This document shows positions 1-9,831 of a stretch of DNA of 64,000 bases, piece by piece. The stretch lies in the NCBI RefSeq assembly GCF_002754195.1, contig NZ_PEEU01000001.1:4588001-4652000 (forward strand), written 5' to 3'. The translations under genes were made by a program, and so were the position numbers. The notes under the pieces were generated by a model. It was not told the DNA's origin and ran no database searches. It saw nothing but the letters and a program-made list of their open reading frames with translations. Source of the DNA: Flavobacterium sp. 9. GTDB taxonomy: Bacteria; Bacteroidota; Bacteroidia; Flavobacteriales; Flavobacteriaceae. Every line of letters starts with the position of its first letter. Position 1 is the first letter of the stretch.

Positions 1-1093
1 TAAGCTGTAAAGCTTTTTCTTTGTCGAGACCAAAAGCAGCGCAAGTTCCTGCTAAAAACGGAAGATTTCTAACACTCATACGTTCATGATCACCGCTGTT
101 TTCAAGACCAACGATAATACCTTTATCGGTAAGTATTTTAGCCATTTTGTATGGTAAATTTACATCCTGATCATCACTTGTAGGCAATTCGTGAACACGT
201 CTTAGGAGAACACCAACATTATATTTCTGTAAAACATCAGCAGATTTATAAGCTTCGAATCCGCCAACAATAACAATCTTTTTGACTTGATTGTCAACTG
301 CCAATTGTATCGCATCTACGATTTGTTTTTCTTCATCTGCGTGGATATAAAGTGTTTGAGTTCCGTCAAAAAGCCCTTTTGTAGCTTCAAGAACCAGGTT
401 TCTTTCTTTTGGAGCATCTTGATTGTATGCTTTTGCATTTTTTAGAAAAGCAGCAACTTCTTCAGTCTGTTTAGGATAATCTTTATTGGCTTCTATAATT
501 CCCGGTTCGTACCAAGTTCCCGATCTTCTGAAACCAGAAGGGAAATTAAGATGAATTCCGTCATTTTCTTTGATAATAGCGTCACTCCAGCTCCAGGCAT
601 CCAATTGTACTACAGAAGAAGTTCCTGAAATTCGGCCACCGCGAGGCGTAACCTGAGTGATCAAAACACCATTTGGGCGAACAGTTTCTACCACTTTCGA
701 TTCAGAATTATAAGCGATGATACTTCTCACATTCGGATTAAAACTTCCAATTTCTTCCTGATCGTCTGATGATTTTACAGCATCAATTTCGACTAAACCT
801 AATGTTGCGTTCGGAACAATAAATCCTGGATAAACGTGTTTTCCACTCGCATCAATTGTAGTGTCGTAGGCATTTGCAGCAAGTCTGATGGTTGTCGCAT
901 CTGCAACCAAAGTAATTTTTCCGTCTTTAAATCCAATCGCACTATTTTGAATAACAGTTCCGTTGCCTAAATGTGCTGTAGCATTTAGAATCAAAACCGA
1001 TTTGCTTTGTTTGGGTGCAGGTATTTGCTGTGCTTTTATGTGTAGCGAAGCACAAAATACGAGCAATATTATATATATGTTTTTATTGATCAT
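1..1093 (-). CDS. Secreted amidohydrolase family protein (3' end cut by window edge)
   Basis: The reading frame is open from an ATG at 1093 to the window edge, about 364 codons without a stop. It begins with a signal peptide (MINKNIYIILLVFC, ending near KAQQ), followed by the small beta domain typical of imidazolonepropionase-like amidohydrolases (ILNATAHLGNG, then DASGKHVYPGFI). Where active relatives carry HxH after PGF(I/V)D, this protein reads PGFIVPNATLG, so the first metal-binding pair is missing in the visible part. It starts 41 bases after the stop of the 996-residue amidohydrolase on the same strand, so the two are probably co-transcribed and may form a complex. The family role (hydrolysis of a cyclic amide or peptide bond in the periplasm) is inferred; the substrate is unknown. 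Confidence 0.85.
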   Translation of the reverse strand, partial: MINKNIYIILLVFCASLHIKAQQIPAPKQSKSVLILNATAHLGNGTVIQNSAIGFKDGKITLVADATTIRLAANAYDTTIDASGKHVYPGFIVPNATLGLVEIDAVKSSDDQEEIGSFNPNVRSIIAYNSESKVVETVRPNGVLITQVTPRGGRISGTSSVVQLDAWSWSDAIIKENDGIHLNFPSGFRRSGTWYEPGIIEANKDYPKQTEEVAAFLKNAKAYNQDAPKERNLVLEATKGLFDGTQTLYIHADEEKQIVDAIQLAVDNQVKKIVIVGGFEAYKSADVLQKYNVGVLLRRVHELPTSDDQDVNLPYKMAKILTDKGIIVGLENSGDHERMSVRNLPFLAGTCAAFGLDKEKALQL

Positions 1094-1134
1094 GATATCT
1101 GTTTTTTATCTTTTCTGATTTTTTAACGCTTAAA

Positions 1135-4125
1135 TTATTGCTCTAAAGTATCACAGTGATATTCTATTTTCTCTTTTTTGGTAGGTGCTTGTGTTGCCAT
1201 TCCTTTGTTTTTTTCCTGTAACATTTGTCCAATCAACAAGCCTCTTTCTTTAGTAATTGCCAATTGTTTTTCGGCATCTTTTTGAATGTCAAAATATACC
1301 ACACCATCAACAATTGTTTTTTCAACTACAGCATAAATAGACAAAGGATTATCGCTCCATAAAACAACATCGGCATCTTTACCCACTTTTAGACTTCCTA
1401 CTTTATCATCGATATGTAATAATTTAGCAGGATTCAGAGTTACAAATTTCCAGGCATCTTCTTCAGATATATTTCCGTATTTAACTGCTTTTGCAGCTTC
1501 CTGATTTAGTCTTCTTGACATTTCGGCATCATCAGAATTATAAGCAACAACAAGACCTGCATTATGCATAATTGGTCCGTTAAACGGAATTGCATCATTT
1601 ACTTCAAATTTATAAGCCCACCAATCAGAGAAAGTTGAAGCACCAACTCCGTGTTCTTTCATTTTATCAGCAACCTTATAACCTTCAAGAATATGAGTGA
1701 AAGTGTTTACTCTAAAATTGAATTTTTCCGTAACATTCATCAACATCAAAATCTCAGATTCTACATAAGAGTGACACGTGATGAAACGCTCTTTATTGAT
1801 AATTTCGGCTAAAGTTTTCATTTCTAAATCTACTCTTGGAGCCTTTCCTTTTTTAGAACCTGCGTTGAATTTTTTCCAGCTTTCGTCGTATTCTTTGGCA
1901 CGTTGAAAATAATCGGTAAAAACCTGTTCAACACCCATTCTGGTTTGCGGAAAACGAGTAGGATTATCAATTCCCCAATTCGCTTGTTTTACATTTTCTC
2001 CCAATGCAAACTTGATAAACTTAGGTTGATTTTTGTATAACATTTCATCAGGAGCAGCACCCCATTTCCATTTTACGATTGCGGAGCGACCACCAATCGG
2101 GTTCGCTGATCCGTGTAGTAATTGAGAAGTTGTTACACCACCCGCAAGATCTCTGTATATATTAATGTCTTCTGAATTGACAACATCCTCAATCGTAACT
2201 TCGGCTGTAGAGTTGTGTCCGCTTTCGTTAACACCTCTTGAAATTGCAATATGAGAGTGTTCGTCAATGATTCCGCTTGTAATATGTTTGCCTTTTGCAT
2301 CAATAACAGTAGCAGATGCATCTGAAAGATTTTTACCAACAGCAGCAATTTTTCCGTTTTTGATTAAAACATCAGTTTCAGTTAAAATACCGTCTTTTTC
2401 GTTTGTCCAAACCGTAGCATTTTTGAATAATAAAGTCTGAGCCGTTAACTTTTTTGAATCACCAAAAGCAATATTTGGGAAAGTTGTTGGAACAATTGGA
2501 TTTGGTTTCTCCACTTTAGAAGAATCTTTTACAGCAACAAAAGCACTTGTTTTTAAAGCCGTCCAAACCAATTCGTCTCCGTTTGCTAAAATCGCTTTTC
2601 CGGATAATTTTTCCGGTTTTTCGATAAATCCGGTTAAACGAGTGAAATTGCCTTTTATAGTATCAGAAGGTTTAATCAATATCGAAACCCAGTTTTTAGA
2701 AACAGAAAAAGTACTGTTTACCTTTTTAGCATCAGCTGTAGTAATCTCAGATTTTGGAGCTTCAGCAGTTCCGTCAATTTTCCATTTATAATTGTCTTTT
2801 CCGACAGTTAAGTCATAATTACCGCGAATATCTTTGGCATTAATATCATTAACAACATATTTGGTTCCTTGAACCCAGTTTTCGAATAGAATAGTTTTTT
2901 CATCAAAGATTTCACCAGATGTAATCACAAAATTGGCATAACTACCCGTTTTTAAACTTCCTACTTCATTACTTTTTCCAAGAATTGCTGCCGGAATTGT
3001 AGTCAAAGCCTCTAAAGCTTTTGTTTTATCAAAACCATATTTAATGGCTTTCAATAAATTAGTCTTAAAATCCTCAGTCTTTTTTAATTTATCGGTTGTT
3101 AAGGCAAACACGACTCCGTTGTCTGAAAGTACTTTAAGATTTGTTGGCGCCTGATTCCAGAAACGCATATCAGCCAATTCGATTTGGTTTGATAAATACG
3201 GATTTGAAACATCATAAGCTTCAGGAAAACTTATCGGAATAATATATTTAACGTTCGTACTTTTAATTTCTTCGATTCTTTCAAATTCATTTCCACTTCC
3301 TTTTATGATATAGGTTAAACCAAATTCTTTAGCAATTTTAGCGGCTCTTAAACTGTTTAATTTATCTTCTGCTGTAAAAATTTGAACTAATTTTTCATTG
3401 TTTGCCAAAGCTTCAAGAGACAAATCTTTAGTATCAGAATTGCCTTTTTTATACCAATCAAGATCTAAATACATCTGACGCAACAAAGCCATCATGCCCA
3501 TTAATGAACTTGGATAAGCCTGATTTGTCAAGACACTTCTCGAAAAAGCTAAGTGATTGGTGATTTTATTAGCAATAATTCGTTTATTGTTTTCGGCATT
3601 ATTCAGGGCAACCAAAATTCCCGTTCCTTGTGCAACTCCATCAGGAATATGAGTTCCAACAACTCCAAAACCAGCTTTTAATAATTCTTCGGCCTTTGTT
3701 TGATCGTATTTAAAAGTTTCATAAGTATTTACTTCTGGGCGAATACTTTCGTTCCAATAATAACCAACTCTTTTAGTATCGTACAAAGGATCTTGATCAT
3801 ATCGATTATTACTTTTTGGTTTTTCGACCCCAAAACTAGTGTAGATATCTATAAATGAAGGATAAATCGTTTTTCCTGCAAGATCAATTGTAATGCTGTT
3901 TTTAGGAATTGCAATATTATTTCCAACGGAAATTACTTTGCCGTCCTGAATTAGTAAAGTTCCTTTTTCGATTTTTTGTGTTGGAGTTACATAAATCGTA
4001 GCATTGGTAAAGACCGTGTAGTTTTTGTTTGTATTATGAACAGTTTCATTAACTGGAAAGTAATCCTGCGCGTATGTTTTTGTTAAAAATACACTCAGAA
4101 AGAGTAGGAATAGGGCTTTTTTCAT
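1135..4125 (-). CDS. Secreted two-domain amidohydrolase (imidazolonepropionase-like)
   Basis: A 996-residue protein with signal peptide (cleavage near TYAQ, residue 20) and two amidohydrolase-like halves. The C-terminal half (about 560-970) carries the expected metal ligands: DEHSH (H623, H625), H785 in TCHSY, H811 in FTHILEG and D865 in NSDDAE. The N-terminal half (about 38-430) has the same fold signatures (GKTIYPSFIDIYTSFG, then GSLKTGSYANFVI) but no HxH, so it looks catalytically dead. Known relatives are periplasmic metal-dependent hydrolases found as tandem pairs in Bacteroidota. The next gene downstream is another amidohydrolase, also lacking HxH in its visible part. Substrate not predictable. 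Confidence 0.9.
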   Translation of the reverse strand: MKKALFLLFLSVFLTKTYAQDYFPVNETVHNTNKNYTVFTNATIYVTPTQKIEKGTLLIQDGKVISVGNNIAIPKNSITIDLAGKTIYPSFIDIYTSFGVEKPKSNNRYDQDPLYDTKRVGYYWNESIRPEVNTYETFKYDQTKAEELLKAGFGVVGTHIPDGVAQGTGILVALNNAENNKRIIANKITNHLAFSRSVLTNQAYPSSLMGMMALLRQMYLDLDWYKKGNSDTKDLSLEALANNEKLVQIFTAEDKLNSLRAAKIAKEFGLTYIIKGSGNEFERIEEIKSTNVKYIIPISFPEAYDVSNPYLSNQIELADMRFWNQAPTNLKVLSDNGVVFALTTDKLKKTEDFKTNLLKAIKYGFDKTKALEALTTIPAAILGKSNEVGSLKTGSYANFVITSGEIFDEKTILFENWVQGTKYVVNDINAKDIRGNYDLTVGKDNYKWKIDGTAEAPKSEITTADAKKVNSTFSVSKNWVSILIKPSDTIKGNFTRLTGFIEKPEKLSGKAILANGDELVWTALKTSAFVAVKDSSKVEKPNPIVPTTFPNIAFGDSKKLTAQTLLFKNATVWTNEKDGILTETDVLIKNGKIAAVGKNLSDASATVIDAKGKHITSGIIDEHSHIAISRGVNESGHNSTAEVTIEDVVNSEDINIYRDLAGGVTTSQLLHGSANPIGGRSAIVKWKWGAAPDEMLYKNQPKFIKFALGENVKQANWGIDNPTRFPQTRMGVEQVFTDYFQRAKEYDESWKKFNAGSKKGKAPRVDLEMKTLAEIINKERFITCHSYVESEILMLMNVTEKFNFRVNTFTHILEGYKVADKMKEHGVGASTFSDWWAYKFEVNDAIPFNGPIMHNAGLVVAYNSDDAEMSRRLNQEAAKAVKYGNISEEDAWKFVTLNPAKLLHIDDKVGSLKVGKDADVVLWSDNPLSIYAVVEKTIVDGVVYFDIQKDAEKQLAITKERGLLIGQMLQEKNKGMATQAPTKKEKIEYHCDTLEQ

Positions 4126-4245
4126 AGTTTATTTGCAAATTTGTTGCTAAAAATATGAAATATATGTTATCTAAAATTCATTTTTTTGAATGATTTTTCT
4201 TTATTTCTATAAAATTTTAATTAAACCGTTGATAGGTAGTACTTA

Positions 4246-5229
4246 ATGAAAATTATGAAAAATATTAATACAATTAAATGGGGAATTATTGGCTTGGGAA
4301 ATATTGCAAATCAATTTGCCAGCGATTTATTACTCTTAGAAGATGCTGAAATATTTGCAGTTGCTTCGAGAAATAAGGATAAAGCGATTGAGTTTGCTAA
4401 TAAATACAATTGCCCAAAAGCGTATGATTCGTACGACGCACTTTTTAAGGACGATCAGGTTGATATCATATACATTGCAACTCCGCACGATTCGCACGCC
4501 GAATTATCTATAAAAGCATTAGAAAACGGAAAACATGTTTTATGCGAAAAACCAATGTCGCTTTCTTATAAAGATGCTATTCGAATGATTGAAGCGTCTA
4601 AAAAGCATAATAAGTTTTTTATGGAAGCATTTTGGACGCGTTTTATTCCATCGGTTCAAGAGGTTTTAGAAAAAATTAATCTGGGAATAATTGGCGATAT
4701 AAAGTCTGTAAAAGCTGATTTTTCTTTTTATGCAGATGAAAAGGAGGGAGGAAGACTTTTTGATAAAAATAATGGAGGCGGGGCTTTATTCGATATTGGT
4801 GTTTATCCATTATTTCTTTCCTATATAATACTCGGTAATCCGGAGGAAATTATGGCGAAATCTATTAATCATATAAACGGAATAGATCTTCAGACTTCTA
4901 TGATTTTGCAATATGAAAATGCACAATCGACTTTGCAAGCTTCGATAATTTCAGAATCTGATATGAAAGCAACAATCAGCGGAACTGAAGGATATATTCA
5001 GCTAAATTCGCCGTGGTTTGTTGCTGATGGATATTCTATTTTTAAAGGAGAAAAAGAATCCAAATATAGTTTACCAAATTTTGGAAAAGGATACACTTAT
5101 GAGGCTATTGAATGTCATAAATGCATTCGAAACAATCAAATCGAAAGTTCGCTTTGGTCACATCAGAATAGTTTGGAATTAAGTCGAATTGTGGAGGAAA
5201 TTAAGAATCAGATTGGGTTAGAGTTTTAG
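4246..5229 (+). CDS. Gfo/Idh/MocA family NAD(P)-dependent oxidoreductase
   Basis: A 327-residue protein with an N-terminal Rossmann fold (GIIGLGNIANQFA, residues about 13-25), the family motif CEKPMS (about 100-105) and the C-terminal alpha/beta domain with a GGGALFDIGVYP segment (about 177-188). Members oxidise or reduce sugars, dihydrodiols or biliverdin with NAD(P). The order EKP, then GGG-DIG-YP, resembles the trans-1,2-dihydrodiol dehydrogenase-like subgroup. It is divergently oriented from the amidohydrolase pair, with 120 bases between them. The ATG at 4255 (MKNINTIKW) is an equally good start. Substrate unknown. Confidence 0.88.
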   Translation: MKIMKNINTIKWGIIGLGNIANQFASDLLLLEDAEIFAVASRNKDKAIEFANKYNCPKAYDSYDALFKDDQVDIIYIATPHDSHAELSIKALENGKHVLCEKPMSLSYKDAIRMIEASKKHNKFFMEAFWTRFIPSVQEVLEKINLGIIGDIKSVKADFSFYADEKEGGRLFDKNNGGGALFDIGVYPLFLSYIILGNPEEIMAKSINHINGIDLQTSMILQYENAQSTLQASIISESDMKATISGTEGYIQLNSPWFVADGYSIFKGEKESKYSLPNFGKGYTYEAIECHKCIRNNQIESSLWSHQNSLELSRIVEEIKNQIGLEF

Positions 5230-5281
5230 AAAATTATATATTTGAAGATAAATAATAGTAGATTTTATTACAGATAAATAT

Positions 5282-5674
5282 ATGATTGAGAAAACAGAAT
5301 ATCTTGCAAATAAAATAAATCAGTTTATTGAGAAATACGGAGAAGTACCTCCACATTGGATTTTTAAACCAGACTCACATCCTTATAGTATTTTTTGGAG
5401 AATAGGAAGCGGTGATGAATTTTGTGACTGTTTTTATATTTGGTTTGAAGAAAATTGTAAAACAACTGAAGAAAAAATCGATTATTTTAAGAAATATAAT
5501 CCACCGCCAAGATGGTTAGCATCAGTAATCGACAATATCTGGGATCTGGAAGGTTGGAATGAACCATTTTTTGATTATACGCCCTATTTAAAAAAACTCG
5601 AGGAACTTGGGTTTACAGGAACATCTGAATATGAACAAGATTTAGATGATGAAAAATGGTTGGATAAAGAATAA
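5282..5674 (+). CDS. Hypothetical protein, 130 residues
   Basis: An acidic, tryptophan-rich soluble protein with no signal peptide or membrane segment. I do not recognise the family. Features include PPHWIF near residue 22, WRIGSGDEF near 39 and a C-terminal DDEKW tail. It follows the oxidoreductase by 52 bases on the same strand and ends before a bidirectional hairpin terminator. Codon use and length look like a real gene. Confidence 0.65.
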   Translation: MIEKTEYLANKINQFIEKYGEVPPHWIFKPDSHPYSIFWRIGSGDEFCDCFYIWFEENCKTTEEKIDYFKKYNPPPRWLASVIDNIWDLEGWNEPFFDYTPYLKKLEELGFTGTSEYEQDLDDEKWLDKE

Positions 5675-5723
5675 AATATCAAATATTTATTTTTGTGAAA
5701 GACGAAAGAATTGCTAAAAACAA

Positions 5724-5754
5724 AAATCGGGTTAAGTTTTACTTAACCCGATTT
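5724..5754. terminator. Bidirectional intrinsic terminator
   Basis: A 13-bp perfect stem (aaatcgggttaag / cttaacccgattt) with a 5-base loop and A/T runs on both sides. It lies between the convergent gene ends at 5674 (+) and 5774 (-). Confidence 0.85.
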
Positions 5755-5773
5755 AAAATTTAATTACTGTGTT

Positions 5774-7009
5774 TTAATTCAGTAACTCTATTATTTCATG
5801 TTGTTCTGTTATAGTTGCAAGAGAAATTGCAGTATGTCCTTGCGCCGAAATTGTCTTATCTGCTCCGTTTGCTAATAAAAATTTCACAATATCAATATGT
5901 CCTCTTTCTGCAGCTCTGTGCAATGCCGTAAATCCTCTGTCGTCCTGAATATTAATAAGGGCACCATAATCCAGAAGAAGTTTTACTTTATCCATTTTAT
6001 TTGATTGTACAGCATTCATTATAGGCGTCGCACCTTCATGCGTTAATCCGTTTGGATCAGCGCCTAAGTCTAATAATTTTGCCATAGAGTCTATATTTTC
6101 CGGAGCAATTGACCAATGCAATGGCGCTAATCCGTCTCCCGCTAAGGCATTTAAATTTGTTCCTCTATTAAATTCATCTTCTATTTCTTGTATTTCTCCA
6201 CGTGCAACAGCTATATGCAGTAAAGAATGTGTACGCAAAGGGGAATCAGAAACAGGTAAAAAATCAGAAGTAAAAATTCCTAATTGTCCCATATTTCCAT
6301 AAGTCGAAAATGCCCATTTACTTGCAAGATCTGTGTCGTTTTCATATTCAGCAGGGATTGGAGCAGGAATAATCTCTCCGATCGAATGGCTAATTAAAAT
6401 AAAATTAAGAATAGCTTTTGTAAGTTCCGGACTTTCATCTTCTGTAAATTCACCTGTAATAGATTCTACAATAAGTTGGTTGTCTTTTTGAATGGTTTTG
6501 GCAACGACCAAAACTTCTCTTAACCAACTGCGAATGAAAATTAGATATTCACCATCAAAATAAACTGCCCATTTATTTTCCATTGTATCAGGTGTAAACA
6601 AAACTCCCGGATAAAGTGCCTGATCAATTTTAAGCGAAATATTTGCAGCTATAGTTTTTGTGTTTTCAGGTCTTAGACCAAAAAAAGAAGTACCACTTTC
6701 GCCACCATAAGAAATCGCATTCATCGCCATTTGTTGATTTCCTGAAGTGGAAATCATAGTTTGACTAAAAGGACGTAAATCTAAAAGGTCATGTCCCCAA
6801 GGATTTTCTGCAGCTGCGATCCAGGATAATTTTGTTTCATCAGATGATTCTTTGTCCTCTTGTATTATGTGTTCTTCTAGTTGTGGTATTTTTATTTCAG
6901 CTTTTTGTTCTTCTGGTTGCTGTGTTTTTGGTGCTGCTTTTTGCTCTTCTCTCAGTTCTACTTTTTGTTCTTCTTTATTTTTTCCGAAAAGTTTTTTAAA
7001 AAATGACAT
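5774..7009 (-). CDS. Ankyrin-repeat protein with unknown N-terminal domain
   Basis: I place the start at 7009 (MSFFKKLFGKNKEEQ), giving 411 residues; the 24 upstream codons of the longer frame look like leader sequence. The N-terminal 60 residues are a charged Glu/Gln/Lys-rich linker with repeated EEQKAE-type words. The middle (about 60-225, starting NPWGHDLLDLRPF) is a domain I do not recognise. The C-terminal 150 residues hold four to five ankyrin repeats (LHIAVARGE, APLHWSIA, TPIMNAVQSNK, TALHRAAERGH), a protein-binding fold. No signal peptide is present, so it is probably cytoplasmic. Partner unknown. Confidence 0.82.
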   Translation of the reverse strand: MSFFKKLFGKNKEEQKVELREEQKAAPKTQQPEEQKAEIKIPQLEEHIIQEDKESSDETKLSWIAAAENPWGHDLLDLRPFSQTMISTSGNQQMAMNAISYGGESGTSFFGLRPENTKTIAANISLKIDQALYPGVLFTPDTMENKWAVYFDGEYLIFIRSWLREVLVVAKTIQKDNQLIVESITGEFTEDESPELTKAILNFILISHSIGEIIPAPIPAEYENDTDLASKWAFSTYGNMGQLGIFTSDFLPVSDSPLRTHSLLHIAVARGEIQEIEDEFNRGTNLNALAGDGLAPLHWSIAPENIDSMAKLLDLGADPNGLTHEGATPIMNAVQSNKMDKVKLLLDYGALINIQDDRGFTALHRAAERGHIDIVKFLLANGADKTISAQGHTAISLATITEQHEIIELLN

Positions 7010-7213
7010 GGTTTTTAGGTTTTGATTGATATAAGATTTAGGTTTTGAAAAACGAATATAACAATTAAAAACTATAATCAACTTTAGGATAAAATTTATT
7101 AAAATTAATTTAAAGGTTAAATCGTAAAGTAAATTAAAGAAAGAAAATAGTTACAAAAAATGACGTTTTGTTTTCATAATTAGATACATTTACATTCTTG
7201 ATAAAGATTGATT

Positions 7214-8749
7214 ATGTTAGTAAAAGTTTACGGAAGTGCCGTTTTTGGAGTCGAAGCGACAACAATTACAGTAGAAGTTCATATGGATAAAGGTATTGGT
7301 TATCATTTAGTTGGTTTGCCGGATAGTGCGATAAAAGAAAGCAGTTTTAGAATTGCTGCGGCTTTAAAAAACAACGGATTAAGTTTGCCGGGAAAGCGAA
7401 TTACAATCAATATGGCGCCTGCCGATTTGCGAAAAGAAGGTTCCGCCTATGATTTACCTCTCGCAATGGGAATTTTAGTAGGTTCAGATCAGATTAAAGC
7501 TCCTGAAATCGAAAAGTACATTATTATGGGCGAACTTTCTTTAGACGGAAGTTTACAGCCTATTCGCGGCGCTTTGCCAATTGCTATAAAAGCGAAAGAA
7601 GAAGGATATCTTGGTTTTTTTCTTCCTATTCAAAATGTAAAAGAAGCTGCAATTGTAACGGGATTAAATGTTTACGGAGTTGAAAAACTACAAGAAGTAA
7701 TTGATTTTTTTGCAGGAAAAGGAACGCTGGAACCAACAATTATTGATACACGTGCAGAATTTTATAAAACATTAGATTTTCCTGAGTTCGATTTTTCAGA
7801 TGTTCGCGGTCAGGAAAGTATAAAACGCTGTATGGAAATTGCTGCTGCCGGAGGACATAATATTATTCTGATTGGTCCGCCCGGAGCCGGAAAAACGATG
7901 CTTGCGAAAAGAGTACCAAGTATTTTACCGCCAATGACTTTGCGTGAAGCGCTCGAAACTACTAAAATTCATAGTGTTGCCGGAAAATTAAAAGAAGTAG
8001 GATTAATGAATCAAAGGCCATTTCGGAGTCCGCATCATACTATTTCGAATGTTGCACTTGTTGGCGGAGGAAGTTATCCGCAACCGGGTGAGATTTCGAT
8101 GGCGCATAATGGCGTTTTATTTTTGGATGAACTGCCCGAATTCAAACGTGATGTTTTAGAAGTAATGCGTCAGCCGCTTGAAGATCGTGAAGTAACTATT
8201 TCGCGTGCAAAATTTACGGTTACTTATCCATCTTCGTTTATGTTAGTGGCGAGTATGAATCCAAGTCCAAGTGGATTTTTTAATGATCCAAGTCAGCCCA
8301 ATACTTCATCGCCACACGAAATGCAGCGTTATTTGAGTAAAATTTCCGGACCATTATTAGATCGGATTGATATCCATATCGAAGTAACTCCGGTTCCTTT
8401 CGAAAAACTTGCCGATGATCAAAAAGCAGAAAGTAGTGTCGAAATCCGAAAGCGCGTTACAGCAGCACGAGAAATTCAAACCAAACGTTTCGAAGAAATA
8501 GAAAACATACATTACAATGCTCAAATGAGCAGTAAACTGATTCGCGAATATTGTGCGCTAGATGAGCAATCGAAACAATTACTAAAAACCGCAATGGAAC
8601 GGCTGAATCTTTCTGCAAGAGCTTACGACAGAATTCTGAAAGTTTCCAGAACGATTGCAGATCTGGATGCTTCGCCAACCGTAATTTCGCAACATATCGC
8701 CGAAGCTATTCAATACAGAAGTTTAGATCGTGATGGATGGCTGGGATAA
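7214..8749 (+). CDS. YifB/ComM family Mg-chelatase-like AAA+ ATPase
   Basis: Starting at the ATG at 7214 (MLVKVYGSAVFG), which matches the usual family N-terminus, the protein has 511 residues; a TTG at 7208 is less likely. The N-terminal domain (1-165) is the ChlI/Lon-protease-like part, with GLPDSAIKES and the NMAPADLRKEG segment. The AAA+ module follows: Walker A GPPGAGKT (about 221-228), Walker B VLFLDE (about 301-306) and SPHHTISN between them. The C-terminus has the Mg-chelatase C-terminal helical domain (LNLSARAYDRILKVSRTIADL). In naturally competent bacteria ComM is a hexameric helicase aiding branch migration during transformation; the role here is inferred from homology. Confidence 0.93.
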   Translation: MLVKVYGSAVFGVEATTITVEVHMDKGIGYHLVGLPDSAIKESSFRIAAALKNNGLSLPGKRITINMAPADLRKEGSAYDLPLAMGILVGSDQIKAPEIEKYIIMGELSLDGSLQPIRGALPIAIKAKEEGYLGFFLPIQNVKEAAIVTGLNVYGVEKLQEVIDFFAGKGTLEPTIIDTRAEFYKTLDFPEFDFSDVRGQESIKRCMEIAAAGGHNIILIGPPGAGKTMLAKRVPSILPPMTLREALETTKIHSVAGKLKEVGLMNQRPFRSPHHTISNVALVGGGSYPQPGEISMAHNGVLFLDELPEFKRDVLEVMRQPLEDREVTISRAKFTVTYPSSFMLVASMNPSPSGFFNDPSQPNTSSPHEMQRYLSKISGPLLDRIDIHIEVTPVPFEKLADDQKAESSVEIRKRVTAAREIQTKRFEEIENIHYNAQMSSKLIREYCALDEQSKQLLKTAMERLNLSARAYDRILKVSRTIADLDASPTVISQHIAEAIQYRSLDRDGWLG

Positions 8750-8785
8750 TGATTTTAGATTGCTTGGATTTGAGATTTGAGAATC

Positions 8786-8992
8786 TTGTCATTCCGAGGA
8801 ACGAGGAATCTCCGTGAGAAACTCCGCAAAGGAAAGTAACAATCTTTGTAGCTTAAGATGATTATTAACCGCAAAGAACGCAAAGTTGTTTTGTTTAGAA
8901 TTGTGGTTAGTAAACGCAAAGTTCGCAAAGCTTTATTTAGATATAGCTTTGCGAACTTTGCGAAAAACCTTGGCGTGATTTGCGGTAAAATT
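8786..8992. repeat. Nested intergenic repeats (two families)
   Basis: Positions 8786-8850 match the family that begins cttgtcattccgaggaacga, also present near 50871, 63454 and 63866. Positions 8868-8986 hold a nested inverted repeat: an outer pair accgcaaagaacgcaaag / gcgtgatttgcggt around an inner near-perfect pair built on cgcaaagttcgcaaagct (8912-8932) and its complement (8945-8962). The same element recurs at 44228-44575. No credible coding capacity. Confidence 0.75.
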
Positions 8993-9367
8993 TTATTCAA
9001 ATTTTAAACTTGCATTTCGTGACATCAAATAAGAAGTTAGTTTTTTTATTTTACCGTTTTGCATTTCGAAAACATCACAAAAAACGGCGTCTAATATATT
9101 GCCGTTCTTCATGTTTCCTTGTACAGCGCCTTCGGCAATGACAATATCATTTTCTTCGATAAGTTTTATAATTTGAATAGTTGGACTTCCAACAAAATTA
9201 TCATTCTCGATTTCTTTGTCAAATGCTTCTTTACCAATATGTTGATAAATTCCAGGCATTTCCCATATAACATCATCAGTAAGACAAGCCAAAACCCGGT
9301 CATGATCACTTACTCTAAATGCTGCCATATATTCATTTACAGTTTTTTTATTCGGTGTCATATTCAA
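8993..9367 (-). CDS. SnoaL-like (NTF2-fold) nuclear transport factor 2 family protein
   Basis: A 124-residue protein with the compact cone-shaped NTF2/SnoaL pattern: an N-terminal helix (NEYMAAFRVSDHDRVLACLTDDVIWEMPG), then GKEAFDKEI, then beta strands with EGAVQGNMKNG and DVFEMQNGKIKKLTSYLM. Family members are small enzymes or ligand-binding domains; this sequence alone does not reveal a function. The start may be the second ATG (MTPNKKTVNEY, 9361). It sits 45 bases downstream of the lipocalin-like gene. Confidence 0.8.
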   Translation of the reverse strand: MNMTPNKKTVNEYMAAFRVSDHDRVLACLTDDVIWEMPGIYQHIGKEAFDKEIENDNFVGSPTIQIIKLIEENDIVIAEGAVQGNMKNGNILDAVFCDVFEMQNGKIKKLTSYLMSRNASLKFE

Positions 9368-9412
9368 GTAATAAATTAGTTTTCACTATTTTAGTTATAA
9401 GACAGTTACCTC

Positions 9413-9781
9413 TTATTCAGCATCAGGAATCTTCTTATATTCAAATGTTCCGGTTTCTGATGTGATTATACGTTTTTTAGCATCAAAATAATCAATAGAA
9501 GATGTAATTGAAACAGTAGGGTCAACAATTACAAGTTGCGAATTGTTTTGAGTTAATTTCCATTTAGAATATTGGCTATCACTACCAATACGACTTTCAA
9601 AATCTCCATTTCCTTCGAAAATTTGTAAAACCTGAGTCGTTTTATAGTAAGCTTTAATGTCTTGCGTTCGTCCGTTTTTCGTCCATTTTACCAACATCCA
9701 TTTTCCAACGAGCTCTTTTTCTGTTTGTGCACTTACTGACAAACCAATTAAACAAATGAAGATTAAAATTAATTTTTTCAT
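9413..9781 (-). CDS. Small secreted lipocalin-like protein
   Basis: Starting at the second ATG (MKKLILIFICLIG) gives 122 residues with a clear signal peptide ending VSAQ. The mature part follows the lipocalin-like pattern common in Bacteroidota: LVGKWMLVKWTKNGR, several beta strands, and W-K-L-TQNNSQLVI (about 80-92), suggesting a small beta-barrel in the periplasm or outer membrane. Ligand unknown. Confidence 0.75.
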   Translation of the reverse strand: MKKLILIFICLIGLSVSAQTEKELVGKWMLVKWTKNGRTQDIKAYYKTTQVLQIFEGNGDFESRIGSDSQYSKWKLTQNNSQLVIVDPTVSITSSIDYFDAKKRIITSETGTFEYKKIPDAE

Positions 9782-9831
9782 TACCATAGTAGATTAGTGG
9801 GATTAATAGTAGGTTTAGGTTAGGGGTAAAG

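Noticed and set aside
8755..9000. 81-residue minus-strand open frame after yifB
   Set aside because: It is made entirely of two intergenic repeat families and begins inside them.
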